From positions 1 through 30,638 of the forward strand of contig DAIBSV010000006.1 of NCBI GenBank assembly GCA_027415455.1: a stretch of DNA of 30,638 nucleotides, given 5' to 3'. A program made the position numbers and the translations under genes. Shown here piece by piece: positions 1 to 6,578 of the stretch (the first letter of the stretch is position 1; each line of letters starts with the position of its first letter). This DNA comes from Nitrospirota bacterium. Lineage in GTDB: Bacteria; Nitrospirota_A; Leptospirillia; Leptospirillales; Leptospirillaceae. The notes beneath the pieces are model-generated. The model did no database searches. It had not been told where the DNA came from and worked only from the letters and a program-made list of their open reading frames with translations.

Positions 1-404
1 TGGGAGAGGCCGATCTGCTGGAGGATCTGCCGCGCCTCCCGCTCGTACTCCGGGGTGCGCCGGCCCCGGACCTGGAGCGAATAGAGGACGTTCTCGAGGA
101 CGGTCAGGGCGGGGAAGAGATTGAAGCTCTGGAAGACGAAGCCGATCGACTCCCGGCGCACCCGGACCATGTCCGAGGGGGAGCGGAAGTCGACGTCCCG
201 CCCCTCGACGGCGAGGGATCCCGAGGTGGGGGAGAGGAGGCATCCGGCCACCGACATGAGGGTGGTCTTTCCAGAGCCCGAGGGGCCCTCGAGGAGGACG
301 ATCTCTCCCTCCTCGAGCCCCAGGGAGACCCCCCGCAGGGCCTCGACCCGGGATCCGCCCTCCTCGTAGACCTTGGTGAGTCCTTTCGCCTCGAGAATCG
401 CCAT
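1..404 (-). CDS. ABC transporter ATP-binding protein, LolD/DevA-like (3' end cut by window edge)
   Basis: This is the ATPase partner of the permease just upstream, expected to power export of a lipid, lipoprotein or other amphiphile across the inner membrane. The visible 134 residues carry a Walker A motif (GPSGSGKT, about residues 41-48) and a Q-loop (FVFQSFNLFPALTVLENV) typical of the MacB/LolD/DevA ATPase group. The signature and Walker B motifs lie beyond base 1. The start is the ATG at 402-404, 7 bases after the permease stop codon, so the two genes are very probably co-transcribed. Family assignment comes from the motifs and the pairing with an FtsX-type permease; the substrate is unknown. 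The gene is incomplete only because the window ends. Confidence 0.9.
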   Translation of the reverse strand, partial: MAILEAKGLTKVYEEGGSRVEALRGVSLGLEEGEIVLLEGPSGSGKTTLMSVAGCLLSPTSGSLAVEGRDVDFRSPSDMVRVRRESIGFVFQSFNLFPALTVLENVLYSLQVRGRRTPEYEREARQILQQIGLS

Positions 405-411
405 CGGTTCC

Positions 412-1539
412 CTAGCTCCGGAAGAGAAGGGCCGGATCGATCCGGGAGACCTTCCTGAAGGAGACGGTGGAGGCCAGGAGACAGAGGACCACCGTCGAGA
501 GGAAGACGATCCCCAGAAGGGACGGGGAGAGGATCAGGTCGAGATCCCCCTTCCGGGCCAGCGGCTTGATGAGGAAGGCCAGGACGGTTCCGGCCAGGTA
601 GCCGGTGACGGCGATGACCACCGCCTGGCGCATGAGGAGCCGGTAGATGTCGCCGTTGGTGCCGCCGATCGCCTTGACCATCCCGAACTCCCGCACGTGC
701 TCCATGGTGGTGGTGTAGAGGGTCTGGGCCAGGATCACCACCCCGACGAGGCACCCGAGAAAGACGATCATCCCCATGTTGAAGCCGAGCCCCGTCTTGA
801 AGATCCAGTAGTCCTGGCCCTTCCTGGCCCAGGCCTTCCGGGTGAAGACGTCGTTGTAGGGAAGGCGGCGCCGGATCTCGGCCATGACGGCCTTTTTGTC
901 GGCCCCGGGAGCGAGGTGGACCAGGATGTAGGCGGTCTTGCCATATGTGATGTCGGTGAGGGCCTGGGCCCGGTAGAAGTCGAGGAAGGCCACGGGGATG
1001 GTGGTGAAGGAGCGGAGGCCGTGCATGACCCCGATGATCTTGAGGCGCTGGTTCACGATCTCCCGGTACTCTCCGAGATGGAAGGGGCCGTAGCGGTGGA
1101 CGGCGAAGTCGTCGAGGAACATGTAGGGGCCCCCTCGGAGGTCGAGGGGGTTGCCGGAGACGACATTCCAGGGCACGCCCCACTTCCAGTAGTGGGTGAG
1201 ACCATAGACCATCACCCCGTCGGAGGAGCCGTTGGGGAGGTGGATGGGCATGAAGTCCACCATCAGGTTGTCGGCCCGTTCGACCCCGGGGACAGAGCGG
1301 ACCCGGTTCACGAGGTTCTCGGGAAAGTAGTTGGCGAAATCGATGTTCTGGGTGTTTTTGGAGGTGATCCAGAGGTCGGCCTGGCGGATGGGGAGAATGG
1401 TGTCGGCGGCATAGCCGATCAGCCCCTCGAAGAGCCCCACCTGCACCAGGACCAGCATGACGGAGAAGGCCACGCCGAAGGCGGTGAGGGCGAACCTCAG
1501 CCGGTCGTGCAGCAGCATTTTCATCGAGAGATCGACCAT
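412..1539 (-). CDS. FtsX/DevC-like ABC transporter permease
   Basis: A 375-residue inner-membrane permease with the FtsX/MacB layout: one N-terminal membrane segment (about 16-38), a large periplasmic domain (about 40-250), then three C-terminal segments (about 257-280, 305-325, 345-365). The C-terminal core with TTTMEHVREFGMVKAIGG matches the DevC branch, which works with a DevA ATPase and usually a DevB membrane-fusion protein. The ATPase follows directly (1-404). No membrane-fusion gene lies upstream; an Rpn nuclease region is there instead, so DevB must be downstream of the window, elsewhere, or absent. The ATG at 1537-1539 has a GAGG 4 bases upstream. A sigma-70-like promoter and a dyad lie just upstream. 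Substrate unknown. Confidence 0.9.
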   Translation of the reverse strand: MVDLSMKMLLHDRLRFALTAFGVAFSVMLVLVQVGLFEGLIGYAADTILPIRQADLWITSKNTQNIDFANYFPENLVNRVRSVPGVERADNLMVDFMPIHLPNGSSDGVMVYGLTHYWKWGVPWNVVSGNPLDLRGGPYMFLDDFAVHRYGPFHLGEYREIVNQRLKIIGVMHGLRSFTTIPVAFLDFYRAQALTDITYGKTAYILVHLAPGADKKAVMAEIRRRLPYNDVFTRKAWARKGQDYWIFKTGLGFNMGMIVFLGCLVGVVILAQTLYTTTMEHVREFGMVKAIGGTNGDIYRLLMRQAVVIAVTGYLAGTVLAFLIKPLARKGDLDLILSPSLLGIVFLSTVVLCLLASTVSFRKVSRIDPALLFRS

Positions 1540-1574
1540 CGCGCCTCGCCTGTCCTCCGGGGAAATTCTCTCAA

Positions 1575-1588
1575 CCCAAGACCTTGGG
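1575..1588. promoter_or_regulatory. 14-bp dyad over the permease transcription start (candidate operator)
   Basis: CCCAAGACCTTGGG is a perfect inverted repeat with 6-bp arms and a 2-bp centre. It begins 1 bp past the -10 hexamer of the permease promoter and covers the expected transcription start, which is where a repressor would act. No regulator gene is adjacent. The same sequence could instead form a short hairpin at the 5' end of the mRNA. Confidence 0.4.
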
Positions 1589-1589
1589 C

Positions 1590-1618
1590 ATTATACCCAA
1601 TCGGAAGGGACAAGTCAG
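1590..1618 (-). promoter_or_regulatory. Sigma-70-type promoter for the devCA-like operon
   Basis: On the minus strand a consensus -10 (TATAAT, 1595-1590) lies exactly 17 bp from a -35 element (CTGACT, 1618-1613; 4 of 6 matches to TTGACA). Transcription would start near 1583, giving a leader of about 44 bases before the permease ATG at 1539. It indicates that the permease-ATPase pair has its own promoter and does not depend on the Rpn gene upstream. Confidence 0.6.
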
Positions 1619-1725
1619 GGGAGGGTGACGGGAAGCACGAAGGGGAGGAAGTGAGGGGCTCGGGAAGAGGGGGGCAAACGGGTCCTCTCCAGGACTTGGG
1701 AGGGCTCTATGACAAGGAACCTCCC

Positions 1726-1917
1726 GATCTGTTCCGGCGTGAGGATCCCCTGGTTCAGAAGATTTTTAACGACGAGAACCTTGTCTTTCTGGATTCCCTG
1801 CTGGATTCCCTGCTGGATTCCCTTTTGGATTCCTTCCTCGATCCAGGTGTCCACGATGTTGGTCGCCATTCCTTCCTCCACGATGATGGGGTCTGAACGC
1901 GCCTTCAGCTCCTCCGG
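1726..1917. repeat. Copy 1 of a ~0.2-kb direct repeat (Rpn 3' segment)
   Basis: About 192 bp nearly identical to 1973-2189. Most of the length difference is two fewer 12-bp units (4 here, 6 in the other copy). Few substitutions separate the copies between the Gly-Ile-Gln coding repeat and the PEELKA codons, so the duplication or conversion is fairly recent. Confidence 0.8.
1790..1837. repeat. 12-bp tandem repeat, 4 units
   Basis: Four units of TGGATTCCCTGC or close variants start at 1790, 1802, 1814 and 1826. On the minus strand they encode the Gly-Ile-Gln-X tetrapeptides of the Rpn remnant. The unit length keeps the reading frame, so unit number can change without disrupting the protein. 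Confidence 0.85.
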
Positions 1918-2858
1918 CTTTCCTCTCGGGCAATCTCCAGAACCCGGGAGGCCTCGACTCCGACCGCCTGGGCGATCTGTTCCGGAGTGAGGATCCCCTG
2001 GTGCAGAAGATTTTTAACGACGAGAACCTTGTCTTTCTGGATTCCCTCTTGGATTCCCTCTTGGATTCCCTTTTGGATTCCCTGCTGGATTCCCTTTTGG
2101 ATTCCTTCCTCGATCCAGGTGTCCACGATGTTGGTCGCCATTCCTTCCTCCACGATGATGGGGTCCAGAAGCGCCTTCAGCTCCTCCGGACGGGTGTGAC
2201 CAAGATAGCTCGAAACATAGTCGAGTTCGGGCTTTATTATATCATAGGAGGCATTTCTGGACTTGAGTTCCCGAAAAAGGATCCGCAGACAGGTCTCCGG
2301 ATCCCCAAAGATGTGCTTGAGCGCCAAAAGGGCCAACACACCACGGAAGTCCTCCACCCGAAGGCGTATCTCACGATCCTCGATCCGACCCATGTCGATC
2401 ATTGCGAGAGAAAAATCGGGGCTCCATTCCTTCAGGAATCCGGGAGTTCCGACAACCTCCGAGAGACGTCCGGGAAGGTTCCAGGGCCGGACACCATGAT
2501 AGAAGAGAACGGGCAGGACCGGGAGGGGAGAGCCTCCTTCCCGGAGATTCCGGACCCAAAGACCGGTTGCGTAGTGGGCGACCTGAAAATAAACACTGGA
2601 ATCAGGACTACTTTTGTGTTCCACGATGATCTGGACACGCCCCTCCTGCCCGTCGAAGCGGGCCGAAAAGACCAGATCCATGAACGAGGCGTCCAGAACC
2701 TCCCCCATCGATTCGGTGGGAAGGAAGACGAGTGAGCCCGGATCGAATCTTTTGGCGACCTCCGGGGGAAGAAAGGCCCGGAGAACGCTCCCGAGCGGGC
2801 CGGGAAGGCCGAGGACGGATTTGAAAAAGCGGTCGTGGATCGCCACATCATTCATCAT
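1905..2858 (-). CDS. Rpn-family recombination-promoting nuclease / PD-(D/E)XK transposase-like protein
   Basis: A 317-residue protein of the Rpn (YhgA-like, Transposase_31) family, DNA endonucleases that raise RecA-independent recombination in related bacteria. The N-terminus (VAIHDRFFKSVLG) and a PD-(D/E)XK-type site with Asp61, Glu80-His-Lys82 and Gln92 (IIVEHKSS) are intact, so it may be active. The C-terminal tail is a helical Gly-Ile-Gln-X repeat (about residues 252-277) and a short end. The final residues and the TGA stop lie in the junction with the downstream remnant, read out of frame relative to that copy, so this C-terminus was made by the rearrangement. Two adjacent ATGs start the frame, and the ribosome binding site is weak. 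No terminal inverted repeats were seen, so it is not called an insertion sequence. Confidence 0.85.
   Translation of the reverse strand: MMNDVAIHDRFFKSVLGLPGPLGSVLRAFLPPEVAKRFDPGSLVFLPTESMGEVLDASFMDLVFSARFDGQEGRVQIIVEHKSSPDSSVYFQVAHYATGLWVRNLREGGSPLPVLPVLFYHGVRPWNLPGRLSEVVGTPGFLKEWSPDFSLAMIDMGRIEDREIRLRVEDFRGVLALLALKHIFGDPETCLRILFRELKSRNASYDIIKPELDYVSSYLGHTRPEELKALLDPIIVEEGMATNIVDTWIEEGIQKGIQQGIQKGIQEGIQEGIQKDKVLVVKNLLHQGILTPEQIAQAVGVEASRVLEIAREESRRS
1973..2189. repeat. Copy 2 of the ~0.2-kb direct repeat (inside the intact Rpn gene)
   Basis: Partner of 1726-1917, about 217 bp. It runs from the codons for the EQI segment up to the PEELKA codons and contains six 12-bp units rather than four. 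Recombination between the copies would delete about 250 bp and remake the 3' end of the gene. Confidence 0.8.
2038..2109. repeat. 12-bp tandem repeat, 6 units
   Basis: Six units beginning TGGATTCC occur at 2038, 2050, 2062, 2074, 2086 and 2098 and encode six Gly-Ile-Gln-X tetrapeptides in the Rpn protein. Unit number differs from the downstream copy (four), as expected of slippage or unequal exchange. Confidence 0.85.
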
Positions 2859-3278
2859 CGGATCGTCGTATTGGCGTCTATAAATCCCCGCCGGTCATGG
2901 AGGGGGGAAAGGCGCTCTCCTTTCTTCGTCATGAAAGCCGGTCCTTCCGGCACTGGCATAGCCTGCCCCGGTCCCGCATTCGCACACCCGGCTTCAACAC
3001 TTTTGCGGACCGGCGGATGTCCCGAGTCCTCTTTTCCAGGCTCAATGATCTCCTCGACCGGTATCTTCGGGAGTGTGAAAAAGACGCTCCATTTTCAGGG
3101 AGAAAAATGAAAAAGGCAAGATGAAACGGAACACTGCATTTCCGAAGAGGGCCGGTGCCCCTCTTTTCAAGGGTTTCCAGGAACGAAGGAGGCAGAGGAA
3201 AAATGGAACGGCCTGTTCGTAGAGTCCGTCACTCCAAAGGCGTGGCTCCGGGGAGAGGACGACTCCGGACAGGGATCC
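2859..3278. other. Intergenic region with one imperfectly explained hairpin
   Basis: About 420 bp between the Rpn start and the diguanylate cyclase stop. Short plus-strand frames exist but lack ribosome binding sites and recognisable sequence. The only clear structure is an inverted repeat at 3145-3165 (AAGAGGG / CCCTCTT, 7-base loop) followed on the plus strand by a short T run. It could end transcription, but no plus-strand gene precedes it, and on the minus strand it lacks a T run. No convincing promoter for the Rpn gene was found. Confidence 0.5.
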
Positions 3279-5258
3279 TCAGAGCGGGGCGAAGACCTTC
3301 CAGGAGTTCTTGGTGGTGGCCTTCACCTGGTACATGGCCTTGTCGGCGTGGGCGATCAGGGTGTTGGCGTCCCCTTCGTCCGGGGGGCAGAGGGTCACCC
3401 CCAGGCTCCCGCCGACGACGATGGAGCGGTCCCCGATCTCGAAGGGCTCGGAGAAGACGTCGATGATCCGGCGGGTGATCTGGTCGAGGGAGGAGGCGGC
3501 GAGATCGGCGAAGACGAAGCCGAACTCGTCGCCTCCCAGCCGGGCCAGGGTGTCGGCGCCCCGGAGGGTGCGCTTCAAGCGGCCGGAGACCTCGACCAGA
3601 AGCTTGTCCCCCATCTGGTGGCCCCACCGGTCGTTCACCGCCTTGAAGCCGTCCAGGTCCAGGACCCCCACGGCGAAGTGCTCCATCCCCCGGAGGGAGC
3701 GCTCCCGGGCCTGGTTGATCCGGTCCATGAAGAGCCGCCGGTTGGGAAGGGAGGTGAGGGGGTCGTGGAAGGCCATGAAGACGATCTTCTCCTCCTCCGA
3801 CTTCTTGTGGTGCTCCCGGTCCCAGTTGTCGAGGGCGAAGGAGAGATTCCGGGAGATCTGGACGAGGAAGTCGGTCATCTCCGGGTCGAATCCTCCGGTC
3901 GAGGGGTCGTGGACGAGGAGGGCTCCGAAGATCCGGTTTCCCCGGAAGAAGGGAAAGACCCCCACGTCGTGGAAGCCGTCCGGGCTCTCCTCGTCGGGTT
4001 TTCTGAGGATGGGATACTCGTCCTTGTGGAGGCGGGCGGTCCGGGGGCGCCCCGAGCGCAGGACCGAGCCCACCATCCCCATCCCCTCCGGCAGGGAGGG
4101 ATCGCTGGAGAAGCGCAGGGCCGCCGCGGACTCCGCCGTGATCCCCCGAAGCTCGATCCAGGAGAGGTTCCGGGTCTCGGGGTCGAGTTCTCCGATGAGG
4201 CACTCCCGGACCCGCCCGTATTCCATGACGATCCGGCAGACCTCGTCGAAGAGGGTCTCGGGGTCGGGGATCCGGGTGATCAGCTCGTTTAAGCGGGAGA
4301 GGGCCAGATGAAGGTTCTTGAGGATCTGGACCGAGATCTCCTGGCCGGTGACCAGAAGGCCCAGGGGCACTCCGTCCTCGTCCCACAGGGGGATGCGGAC
4401 GAAATCCATGTGGCGGGGGGCGCCTCCCTGGCGGGAGACGACCTCGACGGTGCGGGTGAGATCTCCGCGCTTCACTGCGTCGGCGTCGTTCTTCTGGAAC
4501 CGCTCGAGGTATTCTCCGGCGCGGAGGCCCGGGGAAGCGGAAAAGTCCCGGTCGCGCCAGACGGAGGGGGGTTTTCTGTCGAGGCCGAAGAGGCGGAGGC
4601 CCGAGCGGTTGGCCCAGATCCACCGCCCCTTCCGGTCCTTCAGGAAGACCGGGAGGCCGGAGGCGTCCATAAGGTCGGTGACCCGGGCGGCGTCCGAGCG
4701 GACCCGGCGCGCGGCGACCGCCATCCCGAGGATCCCTCCTGCGGCGAGCAGAAAGGAGAGGACCCCGGTCCCGAGGCGCAGGTCCTCGGTCCAGCCGTAG
4801 TCCTGGCGCGCGTCCCGGAGGCGGCGGGCGAGGACCCGCTCCTGGTGGGCCAGGATCCGGAGGCCCTCCCGGTAGACGGCGGGCTCCATCCGGAGGGTTC
4901 CGGTGTCGATCCCACGGGCGAGGCTCCGGAAGTAGGCCCGCTCCTCCGGCTCCATCCCCCTGAAAGACAGGGGCGCGCGAAACAGGGCCGAGAGCAGGCT
5001 CCGGAGAGCCGCGACGTCCCGGAAGACGGCGTGCGTGGATCCGGAGGTTTCGAGGTCGGCGTGGACCCGGTCCTGGGCCGACCGGATGTCGCGCAGAAGT
5101 CCCCGGGACTGCTCGAGTCCTTCCTCCCGCCTAAGCAGGCGTCCTTCGTCGGAGCCGAGCCGTGTGGAGAAGAAAAAGAGCAGGAAGCTTCCGGCGACCA
5201 GAAGCGCTCCCGCAAGGAGCGTCCTGTCCCATAAAGTCCTGTCGTGGCTGGTTCCCAA
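3279..5258 (-). CDS. Membrane PAS-GAF-GGDEF diguanylate cyclase
   Basis: Makes c-di-GMP from two GTP; in EPS-forming bacteria this normally favours biofilm. The 659 residues show TM1 (about 13-31), a periplasmic helical sensor region (about 35-160), TM2 (about 163-183), a PAS domain (about 193-310), a GAF-like domain (about 320-480) and a GGDEF domain (about 495-655). The active motif is intact (GGDEF, 575-579), and an inhibitory I-site RxxD (RGAD, 566-569) sits five residues before it, so it is probably active and product-inhibited. There is no EAL domain. The start is a TTG at 5258, chosen because AGGAGG lies 6 bases upstream; in-frame ATGs come much later. A 10-bp perfect hairpin abuts that ribosome binding site. 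The signal sensed is unknown. Confidence 0.92.
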   Translation of the reverse strand: MGTSHDRTLWDRTLLAGALLVAGSFLLFFFSTRLGSDEGRLLRREEGLEQSRGLLRDIRSAQDRVHADLETSGSTHAVFRDVAALRSLLSALFRAPLSFRGMEPEERAYFRSLARGIDTGTLRMEPAVYREGLRILAHQERVLARRLRDARQDYGWTEDLRLGTGVLSFLLAAGGILGMAVAARRVRSDAARVTDLMDASGLPVFLKDRKGRWIWANRSGLRLFGLDRKPPSVWRDRDFSASPGLRAGEYLERFQKNDADAVKRGDLTRTVEVVSRQGGAPRHMDFVRIPLWDEDGVPLGLLVTGQEISVQILKNLHLALSRLNELITRIPDPETLFDEVCRIVMEYGRVRECLIGELDPETRNLSWIELRGITAESAAALRFSSDPSLPEGMGMVGSVLRSGRPRTARLHKDEYPILRKPDEESPDGFHDVGVFPFFRGNRIFGALLVHDPSTGGFDPEMTDFLVQISRNLSFALDNWDREHHKKSEEEKIVFMAFHDPLTSLPNRRLFMDRINQARERSLRGMEHFAVGVLDLDGFKAVNDRWGHQMGDKLLVEVSGRLKRTLRGADTLARLGGDEFGFVFADLAASSLDQITRRIIDVFSEPFEIGDRSIVVGGSLGVTLCPPDEGDANTLIAHADKAMYQVKATTKNSWKVFAPL

Positions 5259-5269
5259 TCGATCCTCCT

Positions 5270-5297
5270 GGAGAACCGTCGTCCCTTACGGTTCTCC
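5270..5297 (-). promoter_or_regulatory. Leader hairpin next to the diguanylate cyclase ribosome binding site
   Basis: A perfect inverted repeat with 10-bp arms (GGAGAACCGT / ACGGTTCTCC) and an 8-base loop. In the mRNA its 3' arm ends directly before the AGGAGG used by the TTG start. The TTCTCC end of that arm could alternatively pair with the ribosome binding site, so two mutually exclusive folds are possible. No T run follows, so it is not a normal terminator. It could also be a protein operator. Confidence 0.5.
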
Positions 5298-5305
5298 GAT
5301 CGCTC

Positions 5306-5569
5306 TCAATATATGAGTATTGCCTCATGGCAAAGCTCCTGGCATCCGTCCGGCATCAAATCCGGATGATGGATGGCGCAAGGAAGAGGGGAATTCATCC
5401 CGTCCGCCTTTTTGATCCGCCGCGGAGTCGACGGTTCCTCCCAGGGGTTGTTCCCGGGAGGGAGAGCCTGCGTGAAGAAAAGGAATTCCGTCAGGCAGGC
5501 GTATCCCGTGGATATGGTTTGGGAGGGGAAGATGGAGATCGGGAACATTCTTCTGTCGAAGGTGCCCAT
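5306..5569 (-). CDS. Possible small hypothetical protein (87 aa)
   Basis: I do not recognise this sequence. The ATG at 5567-5569 has a good ribosome binding site (GGGAGG, 5 bases upstream), and the frame lies 82 bp downstream of a PEP-CTERM gene on the same strand, so it could be co-transcribed. The protein (beginning MGTFDRRMFPISIFPSQ) has no clear signal peptide, membrane segment or motif. Against it are unremarkable composition, no family resemblance and a position where the diguanylate cyclase leader would also be expected. It may be chance. Confidence 0.25.
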   Translation of the reverse strand: MGTFDRRMFPISIFPSQTISTGYACLTEFLFFTQALPPGNNPWEEPSTPRRIKKADGMNSPLPCAIHHPDLMPDGCQELCHEAILIY

Positions 5570-5603
5570 GGAAACCTCCCTAAATGGCTGCCGATAGTTC
5601 GTC

Positions 5604-5619
5604 GGTCCGTTTCCGGACC
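5604..5619 (-). other. GNRA-loop hairpin downstream of a PEP-CTERM gene
   Basis: GGTCCG-GAAA-CGGACC on the minus strand: a perfect 6-bp stem closed by a GAAA tetraloop, 33 bp past the PEP-CTERM stop codon. No T run follows, so intrinsic termination is doubtful. It may stabilise the mRNA 3' end. Confidence 0.35.
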
Positions 5620-5651
5620 TGGAAGACTTCCATGATTTCTGTCGGAAGGAA

Positions 5652-6434
5652 TTATTCCCTGAGGACCTCCTGGGAAGCCGGAAGGAGACGCCGGCGGAGA
5701 AACGTTCCCACGGCCAGAAGGAGCGCCGTGCCGAAAAGGGCGAGGGTTCCGGGTTCGGGGGTCTCGGAGAGGGCGTTTCCTCCGAATTCGTAGGAGCCCT
5801 CGTTGGTCTGGAACTTGACGGCGAAATCCGAGAGGGTGATGGAGGGAGTGTTCCCGAAAGATCCGGAAAGGGCCAGGTCGAAGGAGTCGGAGCTTCCTGC
5901 ACCAAGGCCATCATTGATGTCTTGCCCTGCGCAACCGCCTCCGCTGTCAAAAATGCAGGCATTGATGTTCTTGAAACCCCCGGGAAAGGTTTCATTCTTA
6001 CCATGCCCAGGTCTCACAGCATTAAATACAGACCCACCCTTTTTAATAGAGGCGTTTCCCGTCGGATTACTCGAAATTCCCACGGACATCAGGTAGGACT
6101 GGGTCAGACCCGACGTTAGGACCGTGGTGTTGTCAATCGTGGCAGAGAGGACCAGACTCCTAGACGACAGGGAGTCGACGGTAAAGGTTCCCAAGGCTGA
6201 GAGAGGTAATGTTAGAGTATTTGTTCCTGTTGTTCCATTATTATTTTCTTCATAGGTCCCGGGAGGAAGATACCAGTCTACGGTGAAGGAGGTTCCCACA
6301 TCGGCCGAGGTCAGCGTCTCGGAAAAACTGGCATGGGCCTTTGGGACATGGAAGAACCCGGAGGCCACCACGAAGACTGCGGCCAGCGTCATTGTTCTGG
6401 AAAGGAATCGTCCTCTCAGGGCGGGGCGGTTCAT
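5652..6434 (-). CDS. PEP-CTERM sorting domain protein (cargo 1)
   Basis: A 260-residue secreted protein expected to be processed by the exosortase encoded at 20263-21108. It has an N-terminal signal peptide ending near AHA-SFS, a Ser/Thr/Asn-rich body, and a C-terminal tripartite signal: ETPEPG (PEP at about 226-228), a hydrophobic stretch (TLALFGTALLLAVGTFL) and an RRR cluster. Twelve more residues follow the arginines, longer than usual. Two cysteines in NACIFDSGGGCAGQ could form a small disulfide loop. The start at 6434 was chosen over an upstream in-frame ATG because GGAGG lies 4 bases before it and it places the signal peptide at the N-terminus. A sigma-54 promoter and a CRP-type dyad lie upstream. 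The body matches no family I recognise. Confidence 0.88.
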   Translation of the reverse strand: MNRPALRGRFLSRTMTLAAVFVVASGFFHVPKAHASFSETLTSADVGTSFTVDWYLPPGTYEENNNGTTGTNTLTLPLSALGTFTVDSLSSRSLVLSATIDNTTVLTSGLTQSYLMSVGISSNPTGNASIKKGGSVFNAVRPGHGKNETFPGGFKNINACIFDSGGGCAGQDINDGLGAGSSDSFDLALSGSFGNTPSITLSDFAVKFQTNEGSYEFGGNALSETPEPGTLALFGTALLLAVGTFLRRRLLPASQEVLRE

Positions 6435-6532
6435 GGGACCTCCGGGGTCGTCTGAATATTGTCTGTTGTCCCGTGACGTCCGTCTCAACTGAAACGGATG
6501 TTCCGGAACAGGGAAAGTTCATTCTCAAGATT

Positions 6533-6548
6533 TGTGATCAAAATCACA
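6533..6548. promoter_or_regulatory. CRP/FNR-family dyad upstream of PEP-CTERM gene 1
   Basis: TGTGATCAAAATCACA is a perfect dyad with 6-bp arms and matches the CRP-type consensus TGTGA-N6-TCACA; it also resembles an FNR-type site with outer-base changes. It lies about 5-20 bases downstream of the expected start of the sigma-54 promoter at 6563-6578, a position better suited to repression than to activation. No CRP-family gene is in the window. Confidence 0.6.
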
Positions 6549-6562
6549 GTTGCCTTATAAAA

Positions 6563-6578
6563 AGCATATTCCGTGCCA
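6563..6578 (-). promoter_or_regulatory. Sigma-54 promoter of PEP-CTERM gene 1
   Basis: On the minus strand: TGGCACG-GAAT-ATGCT, with the essential GG-N10-GC spacing (GG at 6577-6576, GC at 6565-6564). The -24 half is a full consensus match and the -12 half differs at one base. Transcription would start near 6553, leaving a leader of about 120 bases. PrsR (18157-19569) is the obvious candidate activator. Confidence 0.8.

Larger units (their letters stand above)
1615..1917 (-). pseudogene. Truncated 3' remnant of an Rpn-family nuclease gene
   Basis: This stretch keeps only the C-terminal part of an Rpn nuclease: PEELKARSDPIIVEEGMATN, a run of Gly-Ile-Gln repeats, then a C-terminus (EQIGRFLVIEPSQVLERTR) that has diverged from the intact gene just upstream. 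The N-terminal catalytic domain is absent. The reading frame is open down to 1615, but there is no credible start or ribosome binding site, and the front of the remnant joins the intact gene out of frame. It is either a partial duplication or what is left of a second tandem copy after a deletion. Confidence 0.75.

Noticed and set aside
373..1896. Long plus-strand open frame of about 500 codons
   Set aside because: It is antisense to the permease and Rpn remnant, has an Asp/Glu/Gly/His-rich composition typical of reverse-frame artefacts in GC-rich DNA, and has no ribosome binding site. The same applies to other long plus-strand frames opposite known genes.
1790..2109. Short repeats considered as a CRISPR array
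   Set aside because: The 12-bp units are contiguous with no spacers and encode an in-frame peptide repeat.
1615..2858. Rpn region considered as a complete insertion sequence
   Set aside because: No terminal inverted repeats or target-site duplication could be found; Rpn proteins are nucleases not tied to classical IS ends.
2897..3124. Plus-strand frame of 75 codons in the gap before the Rpn gene
   Set aside because: No ribosome binding site, no recognisable family and no supporting promoter.
3145..3165. Inverted repeat as the terminator of the diguanylate cyclase gene
   Set aside because: It lies more than 110 bp past the stop codon and the T run is on the plus-strand side, wrong for this gene.
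5340..5355. Plus-strand GG-N10-GC match resembling a sigma-54 promoter
   Set aside because: The -12 half is poor (CGGC in place of TTGC) and no plausible plus-strand gene follows.
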